This document shows positions 19,353-27,192 of a stretch of 48,160 bases of DNA, in pieces. This DNA comes from Planctomycetaceae bacterium. GTDB taxonomy: Bacteria > Planctomycetota > Planctomycetia > Pirellulales > Thermoguttaceae. Below the pieces are notes generated by a model. The model made no database searches. It was given only the letters and a program-made list of their open reading frames with translations, and had not been told where the DNA came from. The stretch is taken from contig JAJFVC010000052.1 in assembly GCA_021372005.1 (NCBI GenBank), positions 1-48,160 of the forward strand, written 5' to 3'. The translations under genes were made by a program, and so were the position numbers. Each line of letters opens with the position of its first letter. The first letter of the stretch is position 1.

Positions 19353-20321
19353 ATGTCGTCAAGAAGTTGGTTGTCTGCGTTGCCACTCCCCCACCCTAGT
19401 TGGCTTTCCTCCGGGCTGCCCTATCACAGTCTTAACTTCTTTTACCGAAGCAAGTTCGGCGGCAAGATTTGGAAATTGAGCCTCGACGCCGGGTGTAGTT
19501 GTCCCAATCGCGACGGCACGCTGGCCACCTTGGGCTGCTTATTTTGCGATCCCGAAAGCTTCAGCCCAAGCCGACGACTTCACTTGCCATCTCTTCGCCA
19601 GCAGCTCGACGAGGGGATCCGACGCCTCGAACAACGACACGCCGCCGAACGGTTCATCGCCTATTTTCAGCCCGGCACGAACACCTACGGGCCGCTCGAT
19701 CGACTGGAGGCCGCCTACCGTGAGGCGATTGCCCACCCTCAGGTTGTCGGATTGGCCGTCGGCACCCGCCCCGACTGCGCCGACGACGCCGTTTTGGACC
19801 TGCTGGCCCACCTGGCCCAAAAAACCTGGGTCACCGTCGAATACGGGCTTCAAACCATTCACGACCGATCGCTCGATTGGCTGCGGCGCGGCCATCACTA
19901 CGACGCCTTTCTCGACGCTTACGAACGCACGCGACGCCGAAACCTGAACGTCGGCGTCCATTTGATCCTCGGACTGCCGGGCGAATCGCGCGACGACATG
20001 CTGGCCACGGCCCGCGAAATGGGCAGACTCGCCATTCACTCGGTCAAATTCCACAATCTCTACGCGGTCCGAGGCACGACTCTGGCCGAACAAGTCGCCG
20101 CCGGCCTGGTTCGGCTTCCCGAGTTTTGGGAATATGTCGCAGAGGTCGTCGATTTTTTGGAATGGCTGCCCGACCGCGTGGTCGTCGAACGGCTCAGCGG
20201 CGACGCACCGCCGGAATATCTGGTCGCCCCGACGTGGTGCCTGGACAAAGCGGCGATCCGACAGGCCGTCGTCACCGAGTTTCAACGTCGCGGCACGCGC
20301 CAAGGCAGCCGATCCGTCTGA
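19353..20321 (+). CDS. TIGR01212-family radical SAM protein (YhcC-like)
   Basis: A 322-residue radical SAM enzyme. The cluster cysteines are C50, C62 and C65 (CPNRDG...GCLFC), a spacing that marks the YhcC/TIGR01212 family instead of the usual CxxxCxxC. Other blocks fit: YHSLNFFYRSKFGGKIWKLS before the cluster, VEYGLQTIHDRSLDWLRRGH, and HLILGLPGES. The reaction of this family is not established; a role in RNA or sulfur chemistry has been suggested. The first 20 residues precede the family core and the ATG lacks a ribosome site, so the true start may be slightly later. rnpB lies downstream on the same strand. Confidence 0.9.
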   Translation: MSSRSWLSALPLPHPSWLSSGLPYHSLNFFYRSKFGGKIWKLSLDAGCSCPNRDGTLATLGCLFCDPESFSPSRRLHLPSLRQQLDEGIRRLEQRHAAERFIAYFQPGTNTYGPLDRLEAAYREAIAHPQVVGLAVGTRPDCADDAVLDLLAHLAQKTWVTVEYGLQTIHDRSLDWLRRGHHYDAFLDAYERTRRRNLNVGVHLILGLPGESRDDMLATAREMGRLAIHSVKFHNLYAVRGTTLAEQVAAGLVRLPEFWEYVAEVVDFLEWLPDRVVVERLSGDAPPEYLVAPTWCLDKAAIRQAVVTEFQRRGTRQGSRSV

Positions 20322-20377
20322 CGCCGCCCGCGACCCAATGGGCGATTTTTTTCATACCCTCGACCGTCGTCGTCTGC

Positions 20378-20383
20378 TATAGT
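20378..20383 (+). promoter_or_regulatory. -10 box of the RNase P RNA gene
   Basis: TATAGT lies about 15 bases before the first base of the RNase P P1 helix, at the right place for a transcript starting near 20390. No convincing -35 sequence is seen. Confidence 0.4.
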
Positions 20384-20389
20384 GGAAGG

Positions 20390-20851
20390 TATGGTTCGGA
20401 GTGGACCGGACGATCGCCGGTCGCGCAGCGAGGGGCCGCCACATCGGCCCGCCATCCGCGGTGCGACGGGAGGAAAGTCCGGGCTCCAGAGGACATGGCG
20501 ATGGGCAACCCCCACCGACCGCGAGGTCCGGGATAGTGCAACAGAAAGCAGACCGCCGCGCGGACTTCGGTTCGCACGGTAAGGGTGAAACGGTGAGGTA
20601 AGAGCTCACCAGCAGGTTGGGCGACCAACTTGGCTAGGCAAACCCCGCCAGGAGCAAGGTCAAGCAGGGAGCAGCGGACCGCGCCCGGACGCAATTCCGG
20701 CCGGTCCCGCGGATCGGTCCGATCCGTCACCGACTCCCGGGTAGACCGCTTGAGAGGCCGAGCAATCGGCCTCCTAGAGAAATGATCGTCGCCGTCCGAC
20801 TCCGGTCCGACGGTACAAAACCCGGCTTACAGGTCCACTCCGACCTTTTTT
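20390..20851 (+). ncRNA. rnpB: RNase P RNA, class A
   Basis: The catalytic RNA that matures tRNA 5' ends. The universally conserved 5' block GAGGAAAGTCCGGGC is at 20470-20484, and the matching 3' block ACAAAACCCGGCTTA at 20815-20829 (P4 partners). Helix P1 closes the molecule: 20396-20407 (TCGGAGTGGACC) pairs without mismatch with 20832-20843. Between them lie AGGGTGAAACGGTGAGGTAAGAG-type sequence at 20581-20605 and the purine-rich GAGAAATGATCG at 20777-20788, both typical of bacterial type A RNA. The length from P1 to P1 is about 447 nt, at the large end for the class, which suggests extended P12 or P16-P18 arms. A T-run directly after P1 (20846-20852) would terminate transcription. Open frames across the region are spurious. 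Confidence 0.96.
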
Positions 20852-20948
20852 TGCTCCACACTTGGTTCAATCGGGGAAGGCGATGAGATCGCATCGCCGC
20901 AGACCGTTCAACGGCTTAAGATTTTGCACTCTTTCGACTTCAACGCCA

Positions 20949-21332
20949 TCAGGTTTCGGTCGGCACCTTTTCCTTCTCGATGAACTCCAGCAGCTTTGAG
21001 ATACACAGCTTGTTCATGCTAGTGTGATGCTCGAACGCCTCGACGCGCAAGGCCTCGTGCATGCTCTTGGGCAACCGGACCGTGATGACCCGGGTCGGCT
21101 CCTCGCCTTCGGTCACCGGACCGTTCTGCCGCAATTGGGTCAGCAACTGCAAAATCTCCCGGTAAGAATCGGTCTGCTTGAAGGCCAGCAGCGACTCTCG
21201 GGTCGGGTAAAGCCGTCGAACCATCCCGTGCAGCCCAAGCACCTCGCGATAGAACGTGATCCAGTCGGGTTTTTGAGCGAACAGTTGTTCGGCGGCGCGT
21301 TGAACTTCGACTTGCTTCTCCAAGGTGATCAT
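20949..21332 (-). CDS. HicB-like ribbon-helix-helix protein, no toxin alongside
   Basis: A 127-residue protein. The C-terminal part (81-118) is a ribbon-helix-helix: beta strand RVITVRLPK, then two helices MHEALRVEAFEHH and SMNKLCISKLLEFI, as in HicB/Arc-type DNA-binding antitoxins. The N-terminal 75 residues are helical (KPDWITFYREVLGLHGMVRRLYPTRESLLAF) and lack the HicB pseudo-RNase fold. The start is fixed by AAGGAG seven bases before the ATG. No HicA-like or other small toxin gene is adjacent: rnpB lies downstream and 333 bp of non-coding DNA upstream. It is more likely a stand-alone repressor than half of a toxin-antitoxin pair. The inverted repeats at 21441-21533 upstream may be its own operator. 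Confidence 0.82.
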   Translation of the reverse strand: MITLEKQVEVQRAAEQLFAQKPDWITFYREVLGLHGMVRRLYPTRESLLAFKQTDSYREILQLLTQLRQNGPVTEGEEPTRVITVRLPKSMHEALRVEAFEHHTSMNKLCISKLLEFIEKEKVPTET

Positions 21333-21440
21333 GCCAGACTCCTTCGGACACAATTGAGGATCGAACTCCCAAAAATCCGCGCCACGCGGCGCCGGTTTTG
21401 TGAGAATCCTCCGAAAGAAGTCAAGGGCCAACACTATACC

Positions 21441-21533
21441 CTTGCATTGCAAGCAGTTACAGCAACGCTTGCACAGTGCCTTCTTTTTGTGCAAATGTGC
21501 ACACACTGAAGGCACGCCAGAATTGCACAAAAA
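21441..21533. repeat. Nested inverted repeats upstream of the RHH gene
   Basis: The 333-base gap 21333-21665 holds no gene but several symmetric elements. CTTGCA-T-TGCAAG is at 21441-21453. GTGCCTTC (21476-21483) is the exact reverse complement of GAAGGCAC (21508-21515). TTTTTGTGCAA (21484-21494) is the exact reverse complement of TTGCACAAAAA (21523-21533), and another TTGCACA half-site is at 21469. They lie 110-200 bp before the RHH start, so an operator array or a structured leader is possible. Confidence 0.5.
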
Positions 21534-21665
21534 ACAAGCATCGCCAGAAGTCACATTTCCTAAAGTGTCCAGCCATCAAGGCCGACAAGCCGGCAAGCTA
21601 GAGAAGCTTGAGAATCTACAACTCGTCGATCAACGCCTCAAAAAACGCCTAGCATGGACGTTCTC

Positions 21666-22253
21666 CTACCGCACGATCTCCGGCGTCGGACGTCGCGCCA
21701 CCCAGCCCTTCGACGGCAGCGATTGAGGCTCGTCCGAAGAAGAACCCTCCGCCAAGGAAGTCGTCTCGCCAGATCCTTCCGATTCACCGACCACGCGATC
21801 CGTCACCGACACGATCTTCGCCGAATCCGGCACGTCGCCCGGCCGAATGTCCTCACGGACTCGACGCTGAACCTCCGACTGCGAGAGCGTCCCTTCGCCC
21901 TGGACCGCGACACCCGACTGCGATGGACTCGAATCAGTCGGCCGCTGTCTCATCCGCGACTGCACCGTCCGATTTTGAACACTCCCGCTCCTGCTCTGCA
22001 CCTTTTTGGCTTGGGCAACCTTCTTGACCGTCGGACGCCGACTCATCTCCGGAGCCATCTCCATGGTCGCCTCCTGCGAATCGGTCAGAATCGACCCTGC
22101 ACGACCGCCATTCGACGAGCACGAAGAGCAGCCAGAGCAACCATGTCGGTGATAAACCGGCCCGGCATAATCATTCGGATGGCAGCACATCGTGCAGCCC
22201 GCCATGGTCAAAAGCCCCACCACAACGCCGAATCCCAATATCGTCCGGACCAT
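21666..22253 (-). CDS. Predicted lipoprotein, Cys/His-rich N-terminus
   Basis: A 195-residue lipoprotein. The signal peptide ends in the lipobox TMAGC, with C20 as the lipid-bearing cysteine, directly followed by a Cys/His/Gly-rich patch (CTMCCHPNDY, then HRHGCSGCSSCSS) that could bind metal or form disulfides. The remainder is Ser, Gln, Arg, Glu and Val rich, low in hydrophobics and probably disordered; it has no domain I recognise. The ATG at 22253 has AAGGGA at good distance and gives a clean signal peptide, unlike the upstream start at 22289. It is downstream of the Cys/Ala/Pro repeat gene, but a terminator (22366-22403) separates them. Envelope location is clear; function unknown. Confidence 0.8.
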   Translation of the reverse strand: MVRTILGFGVVVGLLTMAGCTMCCHPNDYAGPVYHRHGCSGCSSCSSNGGRAGSILTDSQEATMEMAPEMSRRPTVKKVAQAKKVQSRSGSVQNRTVQSRMRQRPTDSSPSQSGVAVQGEGTLSQSEVQRRVREDIRPGDVPDSAKIVSVTDRVVGESEGSGETTSLAEGSSSDEPQSLPSKGWVARRPTPEIVR

Positions 22254-22365
22254 AACAAGTCCCTTCCCCCCCGAAAAGATGAGGTCCAACAGATCTCGAC
22301 CGATAAGCTACGTATAGTCTTCGGCCAAAAATCTTGCCTAACCCGCATCTTTTTCCAAAACGGCA

Positions 22366-22403
22366 AATAAAAAAGCCGGACCTGCACGAGGCAGATCCGG
22401 CTT
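22366..22403 (-). terminator. Rho-independent terminator of the Cys-rich repeat gene
   Basis: AAGCCGGA (22373-22380) pairs with TCCGGCTT (22396-22403) and the stem extends inward with CTGC/GCAG. On the minus strand the stem is followed by a run of six T. It lies about 115 bp after the stop at 22519. Confidence 0.75.
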
Positions 22404-22518
22404 CAAACTTCTTTCGGACTCGGATCACCGAGACCAACAGGGCAGGTCCCGACCTCACGGATCAGACGGCCAAGCTAGCACCCAACCATCTTTCCCGTGT
22501 CGTCCGGAGACCTTCACA

Positions 22519-23157
22519 TCACGTCGACTTCGGGGCCGCCGGAGCGGGAGCCGGAGCCGGGGCCTTCGGAGCACAAGCGGCCGGAGCACAGCACTTCACC
22601 GGGGCACAAGCCTTCGGGCAGCACGACTTCGGACGGCAGGCACGCAGCCGAGCCAGGAAGCCCTCATGGCAACGCTTCGCCTTGCAGCACTTCGGGGCAC
22701 AAGTGGCCGGGGCACACGCCTTCGGGGCGCAAGCGGCCGGAGCACAGGCCTTCGGAGCACAAGCGGCCGGAGCGCACGCCTTCACCGGCTTGCAAGCGGC
22801 CGGAGCGCAAGCCTTCGGCTCACAGCTCTTCGGGCGGCAAGTGCGGATCTTGCGGCAGAACTTCGGACCACAGGTCTTCGGCTCACAAGTGGCCGGAGCA
22901 CAAGCCTTCACCTGTTTGCAAGCGGCCGGAGCGCAAGCCTTCGGCTCACAGCTCTTCGGGCGGCAGGTGAACAGGCGGCAACGCTTCGGATGGCAGCTCA
23001 CCGGCTCACAAGAAGCCGGAGCGCAAGCCTTCGCCGGAGCACAAGCCTTGGCCGGAGCGCAGCAATCGCCGGCAACCGCACGGCTCTCGTTGCTCAGCAG
23101 AGCAATTCCCAACATCGCGACACTCATCGCGATGCCATACAGATACATACGACTCAT
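22519..23157 (-). CDS. Exported Cys/Ala/Pro/Lys repeat protein, probable cell-wall component
   Basis: A 212-residue secreted protein. The signal peptide spans about residues 1-30 (hydrophobic YGIAMSVAMLGIALL). The mature chain is built from degenerate 5-10-residue units of the kind CAPAKA, CAPAAC, CEPKAC and CRPKSC, giving about 40 cysteines, and ends in a Pro/Ala tail. There are no aromatic-rich cores, so a folded enzyme is unlikely; a disulfide-crosslinked structural protein of the planctomycete envelope fits best. The C-terminal end of the YTV protein at 47836 carries the same CEAPKACAPACC motif, which ties the two together. The ATG at 23157 has GGAGG eight bases before it and gives a clean signal peptide. 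Codon use is regular despite the repeats, so the frame is real. Confidence 0.85.
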   Translation of the reverse strand: MSRMYLYGIAMSVAMLGIALLSNESRAVAGDCCAPAKACAPAKACAPASCEPVSCHPKRCRLFTCRPKSCEPKACAPAACKQVKACAPATCEPKTCGPKFCRKIRTCRPKSCEPKACAPAACKPVKACAPAACAPKACAPAACAPKACAPATCAPKCCKAKRCHEGFLARLRACRPKSCCPKACAPVKCCAPAACAPKAPAPAPAPAAPKST

Positions 23158-23768
23158 TCGAGTAACCTCCAAAAAAGGGTACCGTAGCGTTAAAAAACTC
23201 TCGCCGTCTTTCACACCTGACTTTCCGCTCCCGACGGCACCATGACCGGAAAGTGCTAACACCATAACTTGAGCCGCCGACACCTCATCGCTTCAGCCGG
23301 AACACTCCCCTGTTCAAGCTTTAACGGCTGTATCCGATGCCAATGTCTGCACAGCTTAGGACGTTAGGCTAACATAGTCGCCTGGGTTGTCAACCAGGGT
23401 CCGTGAAAATATTACTCCTGGGAGCCCTCGGCATTTTGGGTGCCATGCACGAATTGCACAGAAAAATCTAGGCCACGTTTTCGCCGCCGCGAACGATCCT
23501 TCCGAAACTTTTCAGACGCCAGTCGGCAACGACCGGTGACAACGAAACGCAACATGCTGTGCCACAACATGTTGCAACATCACCAGAAGATCTTTCCGCA
23601 GCCGGGAAAGAAACGAGGCCGAACCCTCGAAGAAACCCCCGAAGAACGGCGGTAGTCAGAAAAAACTGAAAAGATCGACAAAAACCACCTGCATGGGCGG
23701 GGCGCCGGATTTTCTTGTCCGACACCAACCGAAAACCGTCCCACAGCGGCGGGTCATCGCCTCAGTCG
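23158..23768. other. Intergenic region with a palindrome-bearing promoter
   Basis: No gene is convincing in these 611 bases; the short open frames lack start signals and protein character. Visible elements are GGTTGTCAACC (23385-23395), inside which lies a -35-like TTGACA read on the minus strand, and a TTGCACAG half-site at 23454-23461 that matches the motifs at 10661 and 21469-21533. The far part (23500-23700) is purine rich with no clear structure. Confidence 0.5.
23366..23393 (-). promoter_or_regulatory. Candidate promoter of the Cys-rich repeat gene
   Basis: On the minus strand TTGACA (23388-23393), 16 bases and TAGCCT (23366-23371). The -35 is perfect, the -10 weak. It would give a leader of about 200 bases before the start at 23157. 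The CCTGG/CCAGG-flanked palindrome over the -35 could be an operator. Confidence 0.3.
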
Positions 23769-24365
23769 TCAGCGGCGAATTGGGTTTTCCTGCTTCTCGA
23801 CCTTGTCCGCTTGCAAGTGCTCGGCTTCCTCACGGCGACGCTTTTCTTCGCGGACCAACTCGTGCTTCTTATCCATGTCTTCCGGATCCTCGAAGTTCAA
23901 CACCAGAGGCGCCTCGCCCGGAAACACCTGGGCTGCCACGCCGATGATGCGCCAACCGACCGTCTCGCGCCGAAGCACCCAAACGATGTCGTCGCTGACC
24001 GGACGGTTGTTTTCGTCCAGATCGGTCCAAGTACAAACCACGCGAGCTCCGTCGTCATTGATGTAATCGACCTTGCCGATCGTGAATTTCGCGGTGTCGC
24101 TGGCCGGCGGCCGAATGGTCCGGTTCAACGAGGCGTTCTTTTCCCGAGCCTTCGTGCTCAGCATCGCCATGGCCTTTTCGTCATTGCCCGTTCGCAAGGC
24201 CTCCAAAAACTCGCGGATCGCCGCGGTCGGACCATCAGATGCTGCGGCGGCCGTCGCCGCGTCACCGGCGTTCGACGACCGATCCGCCGTGCCCGACGAC
24301 TTTCCACAGCCCAAAACGACCAGCGTCAAAACGACCGACAACGCCAACCCAGAAATCCTTCGCAT
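23769..24365 (-). CDS. Predicted lipoprotein with NTF2/DUF4878-like domain
   Basis: A 198-residue lipoprotein. The signal peptide MRRISGLALSVVLTLVVLGC ends with the lipid-bearing C20, followed by a Ser/Ala/Asp linker. From about residue 45 the pattern AAIREFLEALRTGNDEKAMAMLSTKARE, then VDYINDDGARVVCTWTD and WVLRRETVGWRIIGV resembles the cone-shaped NTF2-like or DUF4878 fold often seen in exported proteins; this is inference from helix and strand pattern. The C-terminal 40 residues form a charged helix (KKHELVREEKRRREEAEHL). The ATG at 24365 has AAGGAG at suitable distance and starts a clean signal peptide. It stands alone on the minus strand. Ligand unknown. Confidence 0.8.
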   Translation of the reverse strand: MRRISGLALSVVLTLVVLGCGKSSGTADRSSNAGDAATAAAASDGPTAAIREFLEALRTGNDEKAMAMLSTKAREKNASLNRTIRPPASDTAKFTIGKVDYINDDGARVVCTWTDLDENNRPVSDDIVWVLRRETVGWRIIGVAAQVFPGEAPLVLNFEDPEDMDKKHELVREEKRRREEAEHLQADKVEKQENPIRR

Positions 24366-24633
24366 GGATCCAATCTCCTTATATTTATTGGCATCCCAAA
24401 AACCGGTCCGCGACCGAGGGGCGTACCGGGCGGGATACGGCAACATCCGGCCGCAGAAGCCGACAGCGGATGTCGCAAAAACTCCCTTTTTTGCAACAAT
24501 GCACCAAGAAAAACGGCCCGCAGCGCAGGAGTGTCGCAAGAATCCCTCGCGGCGTCAAGACGAGAAAAGGGACGCCCGGCCACATCGCATACGACAATGC
24601 TAGGAATCCGCAGGTGGGAACCAGAAAACGCGG

Positions 24634-25650
24634 TTACGGCGTCAAAACGCCCGTGCCGTTGATCCGATCGGCCTTCAAGTCCTGCAACGCCCGATTCGCC
24701 TCGGCCAACGGATAAACGGTCGTGTGCGGCCGAATCGGAATGGCGGCGGCCTCGGCCAGCAATTGCCGCCCGTCCTCCCGCGTGTTGCACGTGACCGAAT
24801 GGATGTCGCGTTCGTAAAAAACGCACCGCTCGTAATCCATTTCGGGAATGGGCGTCATGTAGATCCCGGCCAGTGCGAGCGTGCCGCCTTTGTTCAATTT
24901 TTCCAACGCCCGAGGCACCAATTCGCCGGCCGGTGCAAACAGGATTGCGCTGTCCACCCGTGTCGGCATCGCCTCGGCGTCTTCACCGACCCACGCCGCC
25001 CCCATTTGTTGGGCCAGCCGCCGGTGGCCTTCGCCTCGCGTGACCACAAAAATCTCGCAGCCCCGATGCCGTGCGATCTGGATGACCACGTGAGCCGACG
25101 AGCCGAACCCATAAAGGGCCAATTTTGTGCCCGGCCGCAGATTGCATCGCCGCAAGGCCCGATAGCCGATGATGCCGGAACACAAAAGCGGCGCGGCTTC
25201 GACGTCCGAAAACGTCGGCGGCATCGGGTACACGAAATCCGCCGAGGCAACGGCGTACTCCGCATATCCGCCGTCGGCATCATAACCGGTGAATCGAGCC
25301 GACTCGCAAAGGTTTTCGTGGCCGTGCGCGCAAAATCCGCACTGCCCACACGTGTGACGCAACCAAGCCACGCCGACCCGATCGCCCGGTTGGAACGCAT
25401 CATGGCTCGACGAACCGATCGGGGGCGGCCCCAACTTATCGACCACGCCGACAATCTGATGGCCTGGGACGATCGGCATTTTCCGCTGCGGCAGATCGCC
25501 TTCGATCACATGCAGATCGGTCCGACAGATGGCGCAGCAACGCACGCGGATTCGCAACTCGCCCGGTCCCGGCTCCGGAGTCGGCACATCCGTCCACTGC
25601 AACGGCGACGACTCGATCGTCGCGATCCGACGCAACACCATCGCCTTCAT
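24634..25650 (-). CDS. Zinc-dependent alcohol dehydrogenase (CAD2/AdhA-like)
   Basis: A 338-residue medium-chain dehydrogenase. The catalytic zinc ligand region is CAICRTDLHVIEGDLP. The next block reads PGHQIVG, with Gln where most family members have Glu, a variant seen in the CAD2-like branch. The structural zinc lobe is CGQCGFCAHGHENLC. The nucleotide loop is shortened (LYGFGSSAHVVIQIA). It should oxidise an alcohol or reduce an aldehyde with NAD(P); the substrate is not evident. The ATG at 25650 is chosen for GGGAG upstream and the standard opening MKAMVLRRIA. It follows the DHOD-like gene with a 53 bp gap, same strand, so the pair may form an operon. Confidence 0.9.
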   Translation of the reverse strand: MKAMVLRRIATIESSPLQWTDVPTPEPGPGELRIRVRCCAICRTDLHVIEGDLPQRKMPIVPGHQIVGVVDKLGPPPIGSSSHDAFQPGDRVGVAWLRHTCGQCGFCAHGHENLCESARFTGYDADGGYAEYAVASADFVYPMPPTFSDVEAAPLLCSGIIGYRALRRCNLRPGTKLALYGFGSSAHVVIQIARHRGCEIFVVTRGEGHRRLAQQMGAAWVGEDAEAMPTRVDSAILFAPAGELVPRALEKLNKGGTLALAGIYMTPIPEMDYERCVFYERDIHSVTCNTREDGRQLLAEAAAIPIRPHTTVYPLAEANRALQDLKADRINGTGVLTP

Positions 25651-25703
25651 GATCGTCGCTCCCGTCGACGGCCGGCGTCCCCTCGCACACGCCCGCGGTT
25701 TCC

Positions 25704-26711
25704 TCAAATCGCCTTGCCGCTGTAGGCCGCGGGCGTTTTCATATAGTTGCCGCGTTGAAAGGCGTCGGTGTCGTCGCAGTTTTCCAAGCTGAGGCTGCCT
25801 TTGAGTTGTTCGACCGAATCGTAGCCGTTTTCGGCCATCCAGTCTTGCAGGCCCGACAAAATCGCGCCCGTCTGATGGACGCCCTTCTCGTAAATCGCCG
25901 AGGCGATCATACCGACATCGGCGCCGACGAGCAAGGCCTTAGTCAATCCAGCCGCGTCGTGGATGCCGCCGGTGGCCGCCAGCGACGCCTGCACCCGGCC
26001 CCGCAAAATCGCGATCCACCGCAACGCCAACAACTGTTCGGCCGGCGAACTCCACTCCAACTGCGGCATCGGCCGAAGCGTCGCCAGATCGACGTCCGGC
26101 TGATAGACGCGGTTGAACAACACCAGACCGTCGGCCCCGGCGTCGACCAGCCGTGCGGCCATGTTGGCCAGCGCCGTAAAATACGGCGTGATTTTCACCG
26201 CCAATGGGATCGTAATCGACTGCTTCACCGACGCAACCAGATCCATGTAGCGCGTCTCGATGTCGCGGCCCGTCTGATCCAATTCGGCGGCGACGTAGAA
26301 AATGTTCAACTCCAACCCGTCGGCCCCGACGTCTTGAATCATCTTCGCGTAGCGCACCCATCCGCCGCGACTGGTGCCGTTCAAACTGGCGATCACGGGG
26401 ATCCGCACGGCCCGTTTCGCGTCGGCCACGACGGTCAGATAGTCTTCCGGATTGACATGATAGTCAGGCTGTTCGGGAAAATACGTCAGCGCCTCGGGAA
26501 AACTTTCGGCCCCGAAGTCGCACACCTTGCTGATCTCCTCAGCCTCATGTTCGATTTGCTCCTCGAACAACGACGGCAGGACGACGGCGGCCACGCCGGC
26601 CTCTTCAAGCCGCCGCAACGAATCGACCTCGCCGGTCAAGGGACACGAGCCGACCACCAGCGGGTTTTTCAGACGCCAACCGAGATAATTCGTGCTCAGA
26701 TCGACGGACAT
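25704..26711 (-). CDS. Dihydroorotate dehydrogenase-like flavoprotein
   Basis: A 335-residue TIM-barrel protein of the group annotated as dihydroorotate dehydrogenase-like. It opens with VDLSTNYLGWRLKNPLVVGS, and carries IPVIASLNGTSRGGWVRYA, GADGLELNIFY, PLAVKITPYF, LVLFNRVYQPDVD, AATGGIHDAAGLTKALLVGAD, all matching flavin-binding positions of class 1 DHODs. Proteins of this group are often outside pyrimidine operons and may have another substrate. GGAGG eight bases before the ATG at 26711 fixes the start; the longer frame upstream is not protein-like. No other pyr genes are nearby; the zinc dehydrogenase follows 53 bp downstream. Confidence 0.88.
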   Translation of the reverse strand: MSVDLSTNYLGWRLKNPLVVGSCPLTGEVDSLRRLEEAGVAAVVLPSLFEEQIEHEAEEISKVCDFGAESFPEALTYFPEQPDYHVNPEDYLTVVADAKRAVRIPVIASLNGTSRGGWVRYAKMIQDVGADGLELNIFYVAAELDQTGRDIETRYMDLVASVKQSITIPLAVKITPYFTALANMAARLVDAGADGLVLFNRVYQPDVDLATLRPMPQLEWSSPAEQLLALRWIAILRGRVQASLAATGGIHDAAGLTKALLVGADVGMIASAIYEKGVHQTGAILSGLQDWMAENGYDSVEQLKGSLSLENCDDTDAFQRGNYMKTPAAYSGKAI

Positions 26712-26880
26712 GATCGGGCCTCCGCGTTTTTCGTGATGGGGGGGACATCCCCGAGTTTCCGCACGCCGAGAAATTATAGGGCGGAAGCAAGCCAACCCAA
26801 GAAAGTCCGCCGAAAAGGGCGATTTTTCCGCGAAGGACATTTTGGAGAAGAAATCAAACGGACGCACCGCCGGCCCACAA

Positions 26881-26920
26881 CGGTTCCTGACACCTTTTTG
26901 TCCCTCACCTTTTTGTCCCT
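26881..26920. repeat. CGGTTCCTGACACCTTTTT dispersed repeat with tandem 15-mers
   Basis: CGGTTCCTGACACCTTTTTG is followed by a tandem of CACCTTTTTGTCCCT (26891-26905 and 26906-26920). The reverse complement of the same head and a related (C/T)CTTTTTCC tandem occurs at 34968-35033, so this is a dispersed modular repeat and not chance low complexity. Confidence 0.6.
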
Positions 26921-27004
26921 CTTGCTCTCGGGGCTAGACCACGCTATACTAAAAAGCTTATCGCGGTAGCAAGTTCGATTTCTCGCGCAAATGAGGCAGT
27001 ATTA

Positions 27005-27138
27005 GCGCCGTCACCTGAGCAAACGTTCGACTTCTTCTGAGCGAACGTTTAGCTTCCTTGGGAGTGACGGGCGCGTTCTGAATGCCGCCTCGGCCCTAGA
27101 AAGAATCTCTTCCGTCTCAACGGCGGTGATTTCTTTCT
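27005..27138 (+). other. Structured intergenic segment (long imperfect hairpins)
   Basis: The outer arms GCGCCGTCAC (27005-27014) and GTGACGGGCGC (27064-27074) pair with a single bulge. Inside them AAACGTTCG (27021-27029) pairs perfectly with CGAACGTTT (27042-27050). A second stem follows, AGAAAGAA (27098-27105) with TTCTTTCT (27131-27138). The gap 26712-27192 has no gene besides this and the 26881 repeat. It could be a leader RNA element for the exported proteins downstream or a mobile hairpin; it matches no riboswitch that I recognise. Confidence 0.45.
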
Positions 27139-27192
27139 TGCGCCTTGGCCACAATAGGCTGGAACCACCGCAACGATAACTGGAGGCATGCG

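Noticed and set aside
20282..20730. Several open frames across the RNase P RNA
   Set aside because: The region has the conserved RNase P core blocks and a perfect P1 helix, so coding is excluded.
22540..23060. Regularly repeated short sequence resembling a CRISPR array
   Set aside because: The repeats are in-frame codons of a Cys/Ala/Pro protein, with no constant repeat length and no unique spacers.
22334..23245. 303-codon plus-strand frame with GAQAFGAQAAGA-like repeats
   Set aside because: It is the complement of the CAP repeat gene. The minus strand has the ribosome site, signal peptide and terminator.
23468..23728. 86-codon minus-strand frame in the gap before the Cys-rich gene
   Set aside because: No ribosome site, no domain and no protein-like pattern.
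24724..25725. 333-codon plus-strand frame opposite the zinc dehydrogenase
   Set aside because: Complement of a gene with complete zinc-binding motifs; no independent signals.
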